From positions 4,115,501 through 4,179,500 of the forward strand of contig NZ_CP050698.1 of assembly GCF_005116655.2 (NCBI RefSeq): a DNA stretch of 64,000 nucleotides, in the 5' to 3' direction. Below the pieces are notes generated by a model, which made no database searches, was not told where the DNA came from, and worked only from the letters and a program-made list of their open reading frames with translations. Made by a program: the position numbers and the translations under genes. Shown in pieces: positions 41,463 to 50,848 of the stretch. Each line of letters begins with the position of its first letter. The stretch's first letter is position 1. This DNA is from Desulfosediminicola flagellatus (GTDB lineage Bacteria > Desulfobacterota > Desulfobulbia > Desulfobulbales > Desulfocapsaceae).

Positions 41463-42356
41463 TTATCGTAGAGCAACTGCCACTCGGGACCTGTTCTCCC
41501 GCCCCAGAACCGAGCAGATAAACTCACCGGCAGCAACAAGTTCAGTCAGATCCACATCGGTCTTTATCCCCAAACCAATGAGCATATAAAGCAGATCTTC
41601 ACTGGCAACATTCCCGCTTGCCCCGCTTGCGTATGGACAACCACCAAGTCCTGCCACTGAACTGTCCACCGTCTGCACGCCTATCTGCAGGGCGGCAAAG
41701 ATGTTTACAAGCGCCTGACCGTAGGTATCATGAAAGTGTACTGCCAGAGTCTCAACCGGCACCTTTTCCATTACCCTCCTGATCATTGCCTGCACCATTC
41801 CAGGAGTACCAACTCCGATGGTGTCGGATAGAGCAATCTCAGTGCAGCCCATCCTGTAAAGCGCTTCCGTTACCCGGGTCACCTCGGAGAATGATATCGG
41901 GCCTTCATACGGACACCCCATAGTGCAGGAGACATATCCACGAATTGAGATATTATGCTGCACGGACTGTTCGATAATCTCTTTGCAACGCTCAAGCCCT
42001 TCATCGATAGAACAGTTGTTGTTCTTTTGTGAAAAGGACTCTGAAGCAGATGCAATAATACTCACAGCTTCAGCGCCTGCACCAAGACCATCCTCAAACC
42101 CGCGCACATTAGGAACCAGCAACGGGTAGCTGACAGTATTACGCATGGCGATTCCAGCAAAGACTTCCCTGAAATCAGCAAGCTGGGGAACCCATTTGGG
42201 TGATACACAGCTTGAGACTTCTATCACCGGTAATCCGGCAGAACTGAGCATATTGATAAACGTGATTTTATCTTCAGTCGACACAACAGTCGGCTCATTC
42301 TGCAGTCCGTCCCGAGCGGATACCTCTACTATTTTTACACGCTCAACCAGTTGCAT
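41463..42356 (-). CDS. liuE: Hydroxymethylglutaryl-CoA lyase
   Basis: 297 residues; splits HMG-CoA into acetoacetate and acetyl-CoA, the last step of leucine degradation. The opening VKIVEVSARDGLQNEP has the metal-binding Arg-Asp; VSSCVSPKWVPQLAD and HFHDTYGQALVNI supply ligands; GLGGCPYASGASGNVASED is the HMG-CoA lyase signature with the active cysteine. The ATG at 42356 (GGGAGTG upstream) overlaps the end of liuD by 14 bases. Last gene of liuABCDE. Confidence 0.94.
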   Translation of the reverse strand: MQLVERVKIVEVSARDGLQNEPTVVSTEDKITFINMLSSAGLPVIEVSSCVSPKWVPQLADFREVFAGIAMRNTVSYPLLVPNVRGFEDGLGAGAEAVSIIASASESFSQKNNNCSIDEGLERCKEIIEQSVQHNISIRGYVSCTMGCPYEGPISFSEVTRVTEALYRMGCTEIALSDTIGVGTPGMVQAMIRRVMEKVPVETLAVHFHDTYGQALVNIFAALQIGVQTVDSSVAGLGGCPYASGASGNVASEDLLYMLIGLGIKTDVDLTELVAAGEFICSVLGRENRSRVAVALR

Positions 42357-44358
42357 TTTCACTCCCGGTATCCAGTTCAAACTCCAACAAACGATCACGC
42401 TCCTCAACTGAGTCACCTGCTGCGTAGAGAAGCTTGATCACCCTGCCATCGCCCGGTGCCTTAATTACATATTCCATCTTCATCGCTTCAAGCACCATGA
42501 TGGTGTCGCCCTTTTTTACTACCTGCCCATTCTTCGCCATAACTCCGGTGACATTACCGGGGATAGGTGCTCGAAGTGAGTTCCCTTCACCATCACCTGA
42601 ACCTTCTCCTATCCCTTTATCAATGAGGGTAAACTGGATTGTCCTCCCCTCACAAAAAAGGGTCAGCATATCTCCATGGTGCACCACTTCAGCGGATACA
42701 TTGCGGCCGTTTACCCGACAACGAAGAGCATGGTTGATACATGTCACTTCACTCATCGTAAAGGTTTCCTCGCCGACCGCTATGGTATAGACATCATCTG
42801 AGATTACAGAAACTTCATGGTCCTTTCCGCGATTTTGAAAATGTACACAAAACCTGTTCGGTTCATTCAACCTGAAACCCAGACAACTGCCCCAAGGCGA
42901 AAAACTATCTGCAGTCTCAGTGAATTTTCGCTTCGCCTCTTCCTGTAAAACACCCATATGACCGAGAGCCGCATACGCGATCATCACATCAGGTACCAAC
43001 TGGTCTGCAACCATACTTTCCAGTGTATTATCTACATATTGGGTTGTATGTGCGGCTGTTATAAATGCAGTATCCGAAGCCATCCTGCTCAAAAAATCGA
43101 TATTTGTGGTAACCCCTGCAAGATGATAGGCGGCAAGGCCATGGAGTAATTTTTCGATAGCTTCAGCTCTATCCCGGCCGTGAACAATAAGTTTTGAAAG
43201 AATCGGATCGTAGAATGGCGTAACACTATCCCCTTCCCGAATCCCTCCATCTATACGCAAACCTGAAACGCAGGCAGGTTCCCGAAGATAATCGATCCGA
43301 CCAGACGACGGCATAAAATCCCGGGCCGGGTCTTCCGCATAGATCCTTGCCTCGATGGCGTGACCGGACAATTGCACATCGTCCTGATTGCATGGCAGAG
43401 GCTCGCCAGCCGCCACAAGTAATTGCCAGCTCACCAGATCTCTATTGGTGATCATCTCTGTTACCGGATGCTCTACCTGCAAACGGGTATTTATCTCAAG
43501 AAAATAGAATTGGCCATTGCAGTCGACTAAAAACTCAACTGTTCCGGCCCCGATATACCCCACCGCATCGGCAGCGGTAACAGCGGCATCATAGAGACTA
43601 TCGAGCAGTTCTCTGCCAAGCCCGGGGGCTGGTGCCTCTTCAATAATTTTCTGATGCCGCCTCTGCAGTGAACAGTCCCGCTCAAACAGGTGAAGTGTTT
43701 TTCCATGACTGTCCCGAAAAATCTGCACCTCAATATGACGGGCACCATGTATATGCTTTTCCCAGAGCAGACTGCTATCGCCAAAGGCGCTGGCAGCCTC
43801 GCGCCCTGCTGTGCCTATTGCCTCCTGCAAATCTTCTCGGCCCTCAACCATTCGGATACCTTTTCCGCCGCCACCCCGATCAGCTTTAATGAGTAGAGGA
43901 TAACCGGCTCGATCCGCCTGCTGTTCAAGATCTTTCAGCTTATCGGTTTCAACATAGCCTCCGGGAATGATCGGAATTCCAGCCTTCTCCATTATCTCCT
44001 TGGCCCGGCCTTTTATACCCATCTCAGTGATAACGTTTGCCGGCGGCCCTATAAATATCAGCCCGGCGGCTTCACATGCTGCGGCAAAGTCCGGGTTTTC
44101 AGAGAGAAAACCATAACCGGGATGTATGGCCTCAACCCTTGCCTGCTTTGCCACCTTCAAAATATTTTCACCATGCAGATAACTTGAAATTGCAGGTGCA
44201 GGCCCAATACAAAAGGCTTCATCCGCCAATTCGGTATGAAGAGCATTGGTATCCACTTCAGAATAGACAGCAACGGTCGCTATCCCCATATCACGGGCCG
44301 TGCGGATAATTCGACAGGCTATTTCACCACGATTAGCAATCAGGATTTTTTTAAACAT
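42343..44358 (-). CDS. liuD: Methylcrotonyl-CoA carboxylase biotin-containing alpha subunit
   Basis: 671 residues. Biotin carboxylase N (FKKILIANRGEIACRIIRTA), ATP-grasp about 115-320 (KADRGGGGKGIRM, LEINTRLQVEHPVTE), biotin carboxylase C, a linker, and a C-terminal biotinyl domain with the modified lysine in VLEAMKMEYVIKAP (near residue 635). Together with LiuB it carboxylates 3-methylcrotonyl-CoA. The ATG at 44358 has AGGGAAC about 5 bases upstream and gives the standard MFKKILIANRGE start; longer alternatives start too close to their ribosome site. Seventeen bases after liuC. Confidence 0.94.
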   Translation of the reverse strand: MFKKILIANRGEIACRIIRTARDMGIATVAVYSEVDTNALHTELADEAFCIGPAPAISSYLHGENILKVAKQARVEAIHPGYGFLSENPDFAAACEAAGLIFIGPPANVITEMGIKGRAKEIMEKAGIPIIPGGYVETDKLKDLEQQADRAGYPLLIKADRGGGGKGIRMVEGREDLQEAIGTAGREAASAFGDSSLLWEKHIHGARHIEVQIFRDSHGKTLHLFERDCSLQRRHQKIIEEAPAPGLGRELLDSLYDAAVTAADAVGYIGAGTVEFLVDCNGQFYFLEINTRLQVEHPVTEMITNRDLVSWQLLVAAGEPLPCNQDDVQLSGHAIEARIYAEDPARDFMPSSGRIDYLREPACVSGLRIDGGIREGDSVTPFYDPILSKLIVHGRDRAEAIEKLLHGLAAYHLAGVTTNIDFLSRMASDTAFITAAHTTQYVDNTLESMVADQLVPDVMIAYAALGHMGVLQEEAKRKFTETADSFSPWGSCLGFRLNEPNRFCVHFQNRGKDHEVSVISDDVYTIAVGEETFTMSEVTCINHALRCRVNGRNVSAEVVHHGDMLTLFCEGRTIQFTLIDKGIGEGSGDGEGNSLRAPIPGNVTGVMAKNGQVVKKGDTIMVLEAMKMEYVIKAPGDGRVIKLLYAAGDSVEERDRLLEFELDTGSENATG

Positions 44359-44374
44359 GGATGTTCCCTGTGAT

Positions 44375-45160
44375 TTAGTTTCCATCCCTCCACGACGGTT
44401 GTCTCTTCTCCAGAAAGGCCGCAAGCCCTTCCTGCCCCTCATCAGACACCCTGATGGCTGCGATTACTTCAGCCATAAACTCGGTGTTTTTCTGCCTGCT
44501 CACATCACTGTTGCCGAACAGTTTACCTTTAATCGCAGCCATAGCCTCCGGCCCATTCGCCAGTAACTGGTCACATATTCTCCCGCACACATCATCAAGA
44601 TCATCTGCACTGACCAGTTCGTGCACCAGGCCAATCTCCCGTGCGACTGCACTGCTGAACCGCTCACCAGTGAGCGCGTAACGCTGAGCATTACGCTCAC
44701 CGATTGCACGACTGAGGTACGGTGAGATTACAGCGGGAATGAGGCCGAGCTTAACTTCTGTCAAAGCAAAGGATGCAACATCAGCTGCAATTGCAATATC
44801 ACACGCAGCGACCAGACCGACACCGCCGCCCAGAGCTGGTCCATGGACAACAGCGATGGTCGGTTTCGGTAAAACAGAAAGGTCATGAAAAAAATCAGCG
44901 AGCGCCAACGCGTCCTGATAATTTTCATACTTCGAATAGCCCACCATCCGTTTCATCCAGTTCAGATCAGCACCTGCCGAAAAGCTCCCGCCACTTGCCT
45001 TCAACACCACAACGCGGACTACGGGATCGGCATCATACTCAGCAATCACCTCATGGAATTGCTTTAACATCTCATAGTCAAAAGCATTGTGGCTCTCCGG
45101 GCGATTCATGGTAATAGTTGCCACACCTCGAGAATCACATTCTGTCAGAATTGCTTTCAT
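44375..45160 (-). CDS. liuC: Methylglutaconyl-CoA hydratase / enoyl-CoA hydratase
   Basis: 261 residues, crotonase fold. Oxyanion-hole segments ASGGSFSAGADLNWMKRM (near residue 54) and ALGGGVGLVAACDIAIAAD (near 107) are clear, with the catalytic acid region FALTEVKLGLIPA. Placed between the carboxylase subunits, it should hydrate 3-methylglutaconyl-CoA to HMG-CoA (AUH/LiuC role); the sequence alone would only say enoyl-CoA hydratase family. Confidence 0.9.
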   Translation of the reverse strand: MKAILTECDSRGVATITMNRPESHNAFDYEMLKQFHEVIAEYDADPVVRVVVLKASGGSFSAGADLNWMKRMVGYSKYENYQDALALADFFHDLSVLPKPTIAVVHGPALGGGVGLVAACDIAIAADVASFALTEVKLGLIPAVISPYLSRAIGERNAQRYALTGERFSSAVAREIGLVHELVSADDLDDVCGRICDQLLANGPEAMAAIKGKLFGNSDVSRQKNTEFMAEVIAAIRVSDEGQEGLAAFLEKRQPSWRDGN

Positions 45161-45182
45161 AGATTTTGGTCACCTGTTGAGA

Positions 45183-46769
45183 TTACATTCGAAATACACC
45201 AAAACGCGTATCTTCAATCGGTGCGTTCAAACTGGCCGAAATCGATAAACCAAGCACCATACGGGTATCAGCAGGGTTTATTATTCCGTCATCCCACAGC
45301 CTGGCACTGGCATAATAAGGATGCCCCTGATGATCATACTGCGTTCTGATCTGTTGTCTGTACTCCTCAAGTTCCTCTTCGGAGTCACTTCCGCCTCTGA
45401 CCTCTGCAAGCACATTGGCCGCCTGCTCACCGCCCATAACTGAAATTCTGCTATTGGGCCAACTCCAGACAAATCGTGGTTCGTAAGCCCTGCCACACAT
45501 TGCATAATTTCCGGCACCGAAACTTCCACCGATTATTACGGTGAATTTTGGTACCCGGGCACATGAGGTTGCCATGACCATCTTGGCACCATTTTTGGCG
45601 ATACCACCCTGTTCATAGCGACCGCCGACCATAAATCCGCTGATATTCTGTAAAAATACTATTGGGATATGTCGCTTGCAACACAACTCAATAAAATGGC
45701 AGCCCTTCTCTGCTGACTCAGAAAAGAGCACCCCGTTATTGGCGATAATGCCGACGGGGTACCCCATAATATGGGCAAACCCACACACCAGAGTCGGCCC
45801 GAACAGGGTTTTAAACTCATCAAATTCACTACCATCAACCAACCTGCAGAGAACCTCTCTCACATCATACGGGGTACGTATATTTTTCGGCACTACCCCT
45901 GCGAGTTCACGTGGATCGTACAATGGGGAGATTGGTTTTCGCAGCTGGATATCGATCTGTTTTTTAGAACACATGGTGGCCATTATCCGCCGGGCCAACC
46001 CCAGCGCATGATGATCATTTTCGGCATAATGGTCGGTTACACCTGACTCACGGCAATGCACATCCGCCCCGCCGAGATCTTCCGCGCTGATAATTTCACC
46101 CGTTGCAGCTTTTACGAGCGGTGGACCGCCGAGAAAAATTGTTCCCTGCTTCCGAACAATGATTGATTCATCTGCCATAGCAGGAATATACGCTCCGCCA
46201 GCGGTACATGACCCCATAACCACAGCCACCTGGGCAATCCCATGGGCCGACATCATCGCCTGGTTATAGAAAATCCGGCCAAAATGATCGCGATCGGGAA
46301 ACACATTATCCTGTTCAGGCAAAAACGCTCCGCCTGAATCAACCAGATAAATACAGGGGAGATTATTCTGCTGAGCAATCTCCTGAGCCCGTAAATGTTT
46401 TTTGACTGTCAGAGGAAAATAACTACCACCCTTTACTGTAGCATCATTGGCGACGACCATGCATTCGCGGCCCCGGACGCTGCCGATGCCTGTAATGATT
46501 CCTGCTGCATGGATTCCACCGCCATACATGTCCCAGGCGGCAAACTGTGAAAATTCCAGAAATGGCGAGCCCGGATCCAAGAGTTCCCGTATGCGATCAC
46601 GAACCAGCAACTTGCCTCTGCCCTGATGCTTATTGCGGGCAGCATCACTACCGCCCAGCCGAATTGTACTCACATTCGTTTCAAGATCAGTAATCAAATT
46701 CTGCATCACTCTACTGTTCTCAATGAACTCAGGTGAGTCTGTTCTGATATTCGTTTTAAGTGTTGTCAT
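45183..46769 (-). CDS. liuB: Methylcrotonyl-CoA carboxylase carboxyltransferase beta subunit
   Basis: 528 residues, the usual length. Acetyl-CoA carboxyltransferase N and C domains: [57 protein letters not shown], and [20 protein letters not shown] with [20 protein letters not shown] near residue 420. [20 protein letters not shown] is typical of the methylcrotonyl-CoA rather than propionyl-CoA enzyme. Gap of 22 bases to liuC and 46 from liuA. Confidence 0.93.
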   Translation of the reverse strand: MTTLKTNIRTDSPEFIENSRVMQNLITDLETNVSTIRLGGSDAARNKHQGRGKLLVRDRIRELLDPGSPFLEFSQFAAWDMYGGGIHAAGIITGIGSVRGRECMVVANDATVKGGSYFPLTVKKHLRAQEIAQQNNLPCIYLVDSGGAFLPEQDNVFPDRDHFGRIFYNQAMMSAHGIAQVAVVMGSCTAGGAYIPAMADESIIVRKQGTIFLGGPPLVKAATGEIISAEDLGGADVHCRESGVTDHYAENDHHALGLARRIMATMCSKKQIDIQLRKPISPLYDPRELAGVVPKNIRTPYDVREVLCRLVDGSEFDEFKTLFGPTLVCGFAHIMGYPVGIIANNGVLFSESAEKGCHFIELCCKRHIPIVFLQNISGFMVGGRYEQGGIAKNGAKMVMATSCARVPKFTVIIGGSFGAGNYAMCGRAYEPRFVWSWPNSRISVMGGEQAANVLAEVRGGSDSEEELEEYRQQIRTQYDHQGHPYYASARLWDDGIINPADTRMVLGLSISASLNAPIEDTRFGVFRM

Positions 46770-46815
46770 CTGACCTCAGGTATTGAGCACGCTGTTTCGC
46801 ATCGAATTGTTACCG

Positions 46816-47985
46816 TCAGGGAGTTGTTTGCCGAAAGATCTCCCGGCCAATAAGCATTCTGCGTATTTCACTGGTTCCGGCTCCTATCTCATAGAGTTTT
46901 GCATCACGTAATAACCGGCCTGCCGGGAACTCATTGATATAGCCGTTACCGCCAAAGATCTGGATTGTATCAAGAGCGAGCTTCGTTGCTTTCTCAGCTG
47001 CATACAGTATCACTCCGGCCCCGTCTTTTCTGATATTGGCACCGTTGTCCGCTGCCCGCGCTACTGCATAGGTATATGACCGACAGGCACTCCAGGTTGA
47101 ATACATATCGGCGATCTTACCCTGAATCAGCTGGAACTCGCCAATGGACGTATTAAACTGCTTCCGCTCATGAATATAGGGAACAACCTGATCCATGCAT
47201 GCTGCCATTATGCCAAGCGGCCCCCCTGATAAGACAAGACGCTCATAATCGAGCCCGCTCATCAGTACCCTTACGCCGCTGTTCAGCTCGCCCAGCAGAT
47301 TTTCTGCAGGTACTTCGCAATCCTGAAAAATCAGTTCACAGGTTGGCGAACCGCGCATTCCAAGCTTATCCAGCTTTGGCCCTGTAGAGAAACCTGCCAT
47401 CTTTTTTTCTATGATAAATGCGGAAATGCCACGCTGACGAAGTTCGGGGGAGGTTTTAGCATACACTATCAGCACATCCGCATTGGGACCGTTGGTAATC
47501 CACATCTTTGTACCGTTGAGTACAAAAACATCACCCCGGCGTTCAGCTTTCAACTGCATGCTGATGACATCAGAGCCTGAGCCTGCCTCGCTCATGGCGA
47601 GTGCCCCGATATGCTCCCCGCTAATAAGTCGTGGAAGGTATTTTGCTTGCTGTTCGCTGTTGCCATTGAGGCAAAGCTGGTTAACACATAAATTACTGTG
47701 TGCACCGTACGCCAGACCAACAGAGGCAGACCCTCTGCTGAGCTCTTCCATTGCAACGACGTGTTCGAGATAGCCCATCTCAGCGCCACCAAACTGTTCT
47801 GGTGCCGTTATGCCGAGCAAACCGAGTTGTCCCATCTTCTGCCAGAGTTCTCGTGGAAAGGCGTCCTGCTTATCGATATCTACCGCTAGAGGGGCGATCT
47901 CCTGCTGAACAAAATCGTTCACCGATTCCCTCAACAAATTGACTGTCTCGCCTAAATGAAATTCAAGTCCCGCAAACCGTGCCAT
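46816..47985 (-). CDS. liuA: Isovaleryl-CoA dehydrogenase
   Basis: 389 residues; FAD enzyme that oxidises isovaleryl-CoA to 3-methylcrotonyl-CoA. Acyl-CoA dehydrogenase N, M and C domains: [57 protein letters not shown], and [21 protein letters not shown]. The glutamate in [14 protein letters not shown] occupies the special catalytic position of isovaleryl-CoA dehydrogenases. The ATG at 47985 has a perfect AAGGAGG 5 bases upstream; an in-frame GTG two codons earlier overlaps that site. First gene of the operon; electrons should go to an ETF not present here. Confidence 0.94.
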   Translation of the reverse strand: MARFAGLEFHLGETVNLLRESVNDFVQQEIAPLAVDIDKQDAFPRELWQKMGQLGLLGITAPEQFGGAEMGYLEHVVAMEELSRGSASVGLAYGAHSNLCVNQLCLNGNSEQQAKYLPRLISGEHIGALAMSEAGSGSDVISMQLKAERRGDVFVLNGTKMWITNGPNADVLIVYAKTSPELRQRGISAFIIEKKMAGFSTGPKLDKLGMRGSPTCELIFQDCEVPAENLLGELNSGVRVLMSGLDYERLVLSGGPLGIMAACMDQVVPYIHERKQFNTSIGEFQLIQGKIADMYSTWSACRSYTYAVARAADNGANIRKDGAGVILYAAEKATKLALDTIQIFGGNGYINEFPAGRLLRDAKLYEIGAGTSEIRRMLIGREIFRQTTP

Positions 47986-48602
47986 GCTCACCTCCTTGAA
48001 GGTTGTGAGATTTTACCCGGATTAACGAACTGGGTGAGTGATTTTTACGCCCTTTTAAAGGGGTTATACGTCTACAAAAAAGTATGAATATCTCTACTTC
48101 CACTTCATCAGCGTAGTTTATCACAGGATCGGTCAAAAAAGTAATTACAGGAAGTTATACAACACGATCATTACCCGATAAAAAAAACATATAGTCATGT
48201 TCATCCGGTAACCATACAAATATACATTAAAAGCCAAGTGATCCCGAAAAAGTTGCTATCTGAAAAAACTCAGGCATTCATGCAGGCCTCAGGCTATATT
48301 TGAAGCACACTCCAGCCCAAACAGAACCCTCAAATCGAAGTTACAGGCAAACGGCCTATCCACCATATTGCCGGTATCTCAACAGTTTATTCTTTATTTC
48401 TATTGTTTCTCTCTAAATGCTACGATAGTATTAGAAAGAAATTACCTTGCAATAACAGTGATACCTGCACGATGTTGGTAGTTTCCATCCGAAAACTACT
48501 TTTTGGCTCAATCTCAGTATTACGTTTGAATCAGGTAAGTGCAGACTCCAAATGCTACCTTTCAGGATACCAGTTATTAGAAAGTCATTTAAACGATACG
48601 CA
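47986..48602. other. 617-bp divergent intergenic region with a relic repeat end
   Basis: Promoter region for liuABCDE and the cyclase gene. At 48481-48496 GTTTCCATCCGAAAAC, preceded by TA, is identical to the left end of MITE copy 3 but no right end follows, so it looks like a truncated relic. No gene seen. Confidence 0.55.
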
Positions 48603-49907
48603 ATGAAGACAAAAACGAACGACCATCCTAACCGGCAACCTGTACCCGAGGAACGTGTTGTAGTGCTGATGTCCGATATGGTTCAGTACTCACAGCGTAC
48701 CTCTGCCATGTCACCGGAAGAGTTAAAAGACTTCATCATAGACTACCACCAGACATTGCGCAGTATCGTTGACACTGTTGAAAATCAACCTGTTGAAATA
48801 GAACCCTCAGCCGGGGACGGCTCACTTATCGTCTTCAAGCAACGTTTCGGGGAAGATGACGCAATGATATGCACACGTGCAGTGCAGACAGCGACGAAGA
48901 TAGCATATGCAATCACTGACGAACGTATCCCCCCTACCCGAATGGGAATTTTTCTCGGTACACTGATTGAAGCTGAGCTCTGTGGAAAAATTGCAAAATT
49001 CAGCACATGCTTCGCAGTTGCCAACAGACTGGAAGAGCTCTGTGGCCATTTTGGTACGACGATGCTGATGGACCGGGAGGTAGCCCGTAATCAGACAATG
49101 GATCAACAATACCTTGTAAGTGTCGGTAAATTCAGCCTCACGAGCGTTCTGCACCCGATGAATACCTTTACGATATACAGGCCGGGTGTGCACACCTGCC
49201 CCTGGGATATCGATGAGAAAATGCTACTTGAATTTATCCGCATGAAGAATGAGGCAATGGATCTCTTCAGTGGCAACCTGCTTCTTGGTATCCTTCCTGA
49301 CTTCCCAACGGTAAGAAACAAGCTCATTGACGCACAAACGTTCTTTATTGACCTGACAGGTCGGGAGGACTTGTCCATTTCCCGTATCCTCGAATACATC
49401 AGAGAAACTCCGCACCCTGCCAGTGACTTTAACACCCGCGGCATGAAACTGATGGAGAAAAAACGAGATACTCTGGGCGACAGACTCTTTCACCTGTCCA
49501 AGCAGCTCCTGAAAGCGATGAATCACGACATCTACCATACACTTGTAGTAGATACCGCCTGGGAACATTTCTTTAAGCTTGAGTGGCATAAAAAAGGCAC
49601 GGTGATTATTCAGATAGGCGATGAACCCGATGGTATCTATTATCTCGATACCGGCAGGGCAAAAACCTATAACAACAATTCCGAGCTACTCTCCACCATG
49701 GAGGAAGGGGCCATTTTCGGTGAGATGGCGTACTTTGGCGACGGCCGCAAGAGAACAGCTACAGTTATCGCAGACAGTGATGTGGTGGTCAGAAGGATTA
49801 GCACCAAAGATTTCAGTAAGCTCCCTGTAATCATAGAGATTTTCAGAAAAATCGCCGAAGCACGAAAAAACGAAATTAAACAGATGGATAGCAATTCATC
49901 TATATGA
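48603..49907 (+). CDS. Class III nucleotide cyclase fused to a cyclic-nucleotide-binding domain
   Basis: 434 residues from the ATG at 48603 (an earlier ATG at 48552 is possible; neither has a good ribosome site). Residues about 15-165 are a guanylate/adenylate cyclase domain: VVLMSDMVQYSQRTSAM with a metal-binding aspartate, and EPSAGDGSLIVF with the second. Middle about 200-310 is helical and unassigned. Residues about 320-420 form a cNMP-binding beta-roll with GDEPDGIYYLDTGRA and GAIFGEMAYFGDGRKRTATV (phosphate cassette with Arg). A purine-specifying lysine could not be placed, so cAMP versus cGMP is open. The union of synthesis and binding in one chain suggests self-regulation. Confidence 0.85.
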   Translation: MKTKTNDHPNRQPVPEERVVVLMSDMVQYSQRTSAMSPEELKDFIIDYHQTLRSIVDTVENQPVEIEPSAGDGSLIVFKQRFGEDDAMICTRAVQTATKIAYAITDERIPPTRMGIFLGTLIEAELCGKIAKFSTCFAVANRLEELCGHFGTTMLMDREVARNQTMDQQYLVSVGKFSLTSVLHPMNTFTIYRPGVHTCPWDIDEKMLLEFIRMKNEAMDLFSGNLLLGILPDFPTVRNKLIDAQTFFIDLTGREDLSISRILEYIRETPHPASDFNTRGMKLMEKKRDTLGDRLFHLSKQLLKAMNHDIYHTLVVDTAWEHFFKLEWHKKGTVIIQIGDEPDGIYYLDTGRAKTYNNNSELLSTMEEGAIFGEMAYFGDGRKRTATVIADSDVVVRRISTKDFSKLPVIIEIFRKIAEARKNEIKQMDSNSSI

Positions 49908-49977
49908 GTGAATCCTCTGGTAGCAATGATGTACATAAGAAACTATCTGATTCCCCATACATCTCAGCTTCGAATTG

Positions 49978-50023
49978 TGAGGAGTGAGGCGTAAGGTGTA
50001 AGGTGTGAGGCGGAAACGACAGC
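49978..50023 (+). repeat. GTGAGG-type repeat island 4
   Basis: GTGAGGAGTGAGGCGTAAGG, then TGTAAGGTGTGAGGCGGAAA and CGACA. Shares GCGTAAGGTGTGAGGCG and AAACGACA with island 1. Confidence 0.7.
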
Positions 50024-50108
50024 ATAAAAACTCCTCTTGCTGTCTTCTTTTATGTCAGACGTGCTGATTTCCAGAGGTAATCAAAAAAAATTATACACGT
50101 ATACAATC

Positions 50109-50603
50109 ATGAAAAAACTTCCTTTCTTTAGACCAATACAGCTACTCTGCCTCAGCGTTCTTTTTCTACTTTCCGGTTGTGCCGGGCTGAACTCATCATT
50201 TGAGACACCGAAGGTTACACTGGCTGACATTAATGTTCGTGAGATAAAAACTCTTGAGACATCTTTTCTTGTTCAGCTTCGTGTTATGAATCCAAACGAT
50301 TTCCCGCTGGAAATAAAGGGGCTGAGCTGTGATCTTGAAGTTGACGGCCGACAGTTTGCTTCAGGCCTGCAAGGAAATGTTCAGGCAATCGAACCTTACG
50401 GATCTGCACTTGTTCCGGTTGAGGTATATGCCTCTGTTCTTGATATGGTCAACTCTGTTATCGGTTTAATTCAATCAGCGAACAAACCGAATGCGCCTAT
50501 GGAAAGTCTTACGTATCGGCTTGTCGGAAAAGTTCATGTGAGCACAGGTACGTTGACCCGTAATGTGCCGTTTGAGTCCGAGGGGGAGTTGAATCTTAAA
50601 TAG
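50109..50603 (+). CDS. LEA14/WHy-domain lipoprotein
   Basis: 164 residues. Lipoprotein signal: hydrophobic LLCLSVLFLLSGCAG with lipobox LSGC, cysteine near residue 24. The mature part is a late-embryogenesis-abundant type 2 (WHy) beta-sandwich: VTLADINVREIKTLETSFLV, RVMNPNDFPLEIKGLSCDLE, GNVQAIEPYGSALVPVEVYA. Such lipoproteins are common in stress-tolerant delta-Proteobacteria; the function is unclear. Its TAG stop is made from the TA target and the first G of a MITE-like element, so the gene may have been slightly longer once. Confidence 0.85.
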   Translation: MKKLPFFRPIQLLCLSVLFLLSGCAGLNSSFETPKVTLADINVREIKTLETSFLVQLRVMNPNDFPLEIKGLSCDLEVDGRQFASGLQGNVQAIEPYGSALVPVEVYASVLDMVNSVIGLIQSANKPNAPMESLTYRLVGKVHVSTGTLTRNVPFESEGELNLK

Positions 50604-50743
50604 TTTCCATCCGAAAACGGTGCTTTTCATCTAACTCTTCGTTGCTCTCAAAATTTTATCCTCGCAATATTATATATATGGCTGTGGTAAAATTTATCGA
50701 GCGCCTCGATTTAGATGAAAACCCCTCGTTTCGAGATGAAAAC
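50603..50743. mobile_element. MITE-like element, copy 3
   Basis: 141 bp between TA flanks (50601-50602, 50744-50745). Ends GTTTCCATCCGAAAACG and CGTTTCGAGATGAAAAC are inverted repeats with three differences. Interior CTCTTCGTTGCTCTCAAAA, TTATCCTCGCAATATTA and GAGCGCCTCGATTTAGATG follow the pattern of copies 1 and 2, so it is a diverged subfamily with different tips. Confidence 0.78.
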
Positions 50744-50749
50744 TAATTA

Positions 50750-50785
50750 GTGAGGCGTCAGGAGTGAGGAGTGAGGGGAGGTAGA
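50750..50785 (+). repeat. GTGAGG-type repeat island 5
   Basis: GTGAGGCGTCAGGAGTGAGG then AGTGAGGGGAGG, directly after MITE copy 3. Confidence 0.65.
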
Positions 50786-50790
50786 AAATT

Positions 50791-50841
50791 ACTGCTGAGT
50801 TTCTGTGCTAATTTGGAATTAGTGTGGAGAAACTCAGCAGT
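50791..50841 (-). terminator. Hairpin terminator before the MBL-fold gene's end
   Basis: ACTGCTGAGTTTCT pairs with AGAAACTCAGCAGT (14 bp, perfect) around a 23-base loop, 8 bases after the stop of the minus-strand gene at 50849. Confidence 0.75.
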
Positions 50842-50848
50842 GTTGTTT

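Noticed and set aside
48403..48606. 67-codon frame upstream of the cyclase gene
   Set aside because: Spans a relic repeat end and overlaps the cyclase start; no domain or ribosome site.
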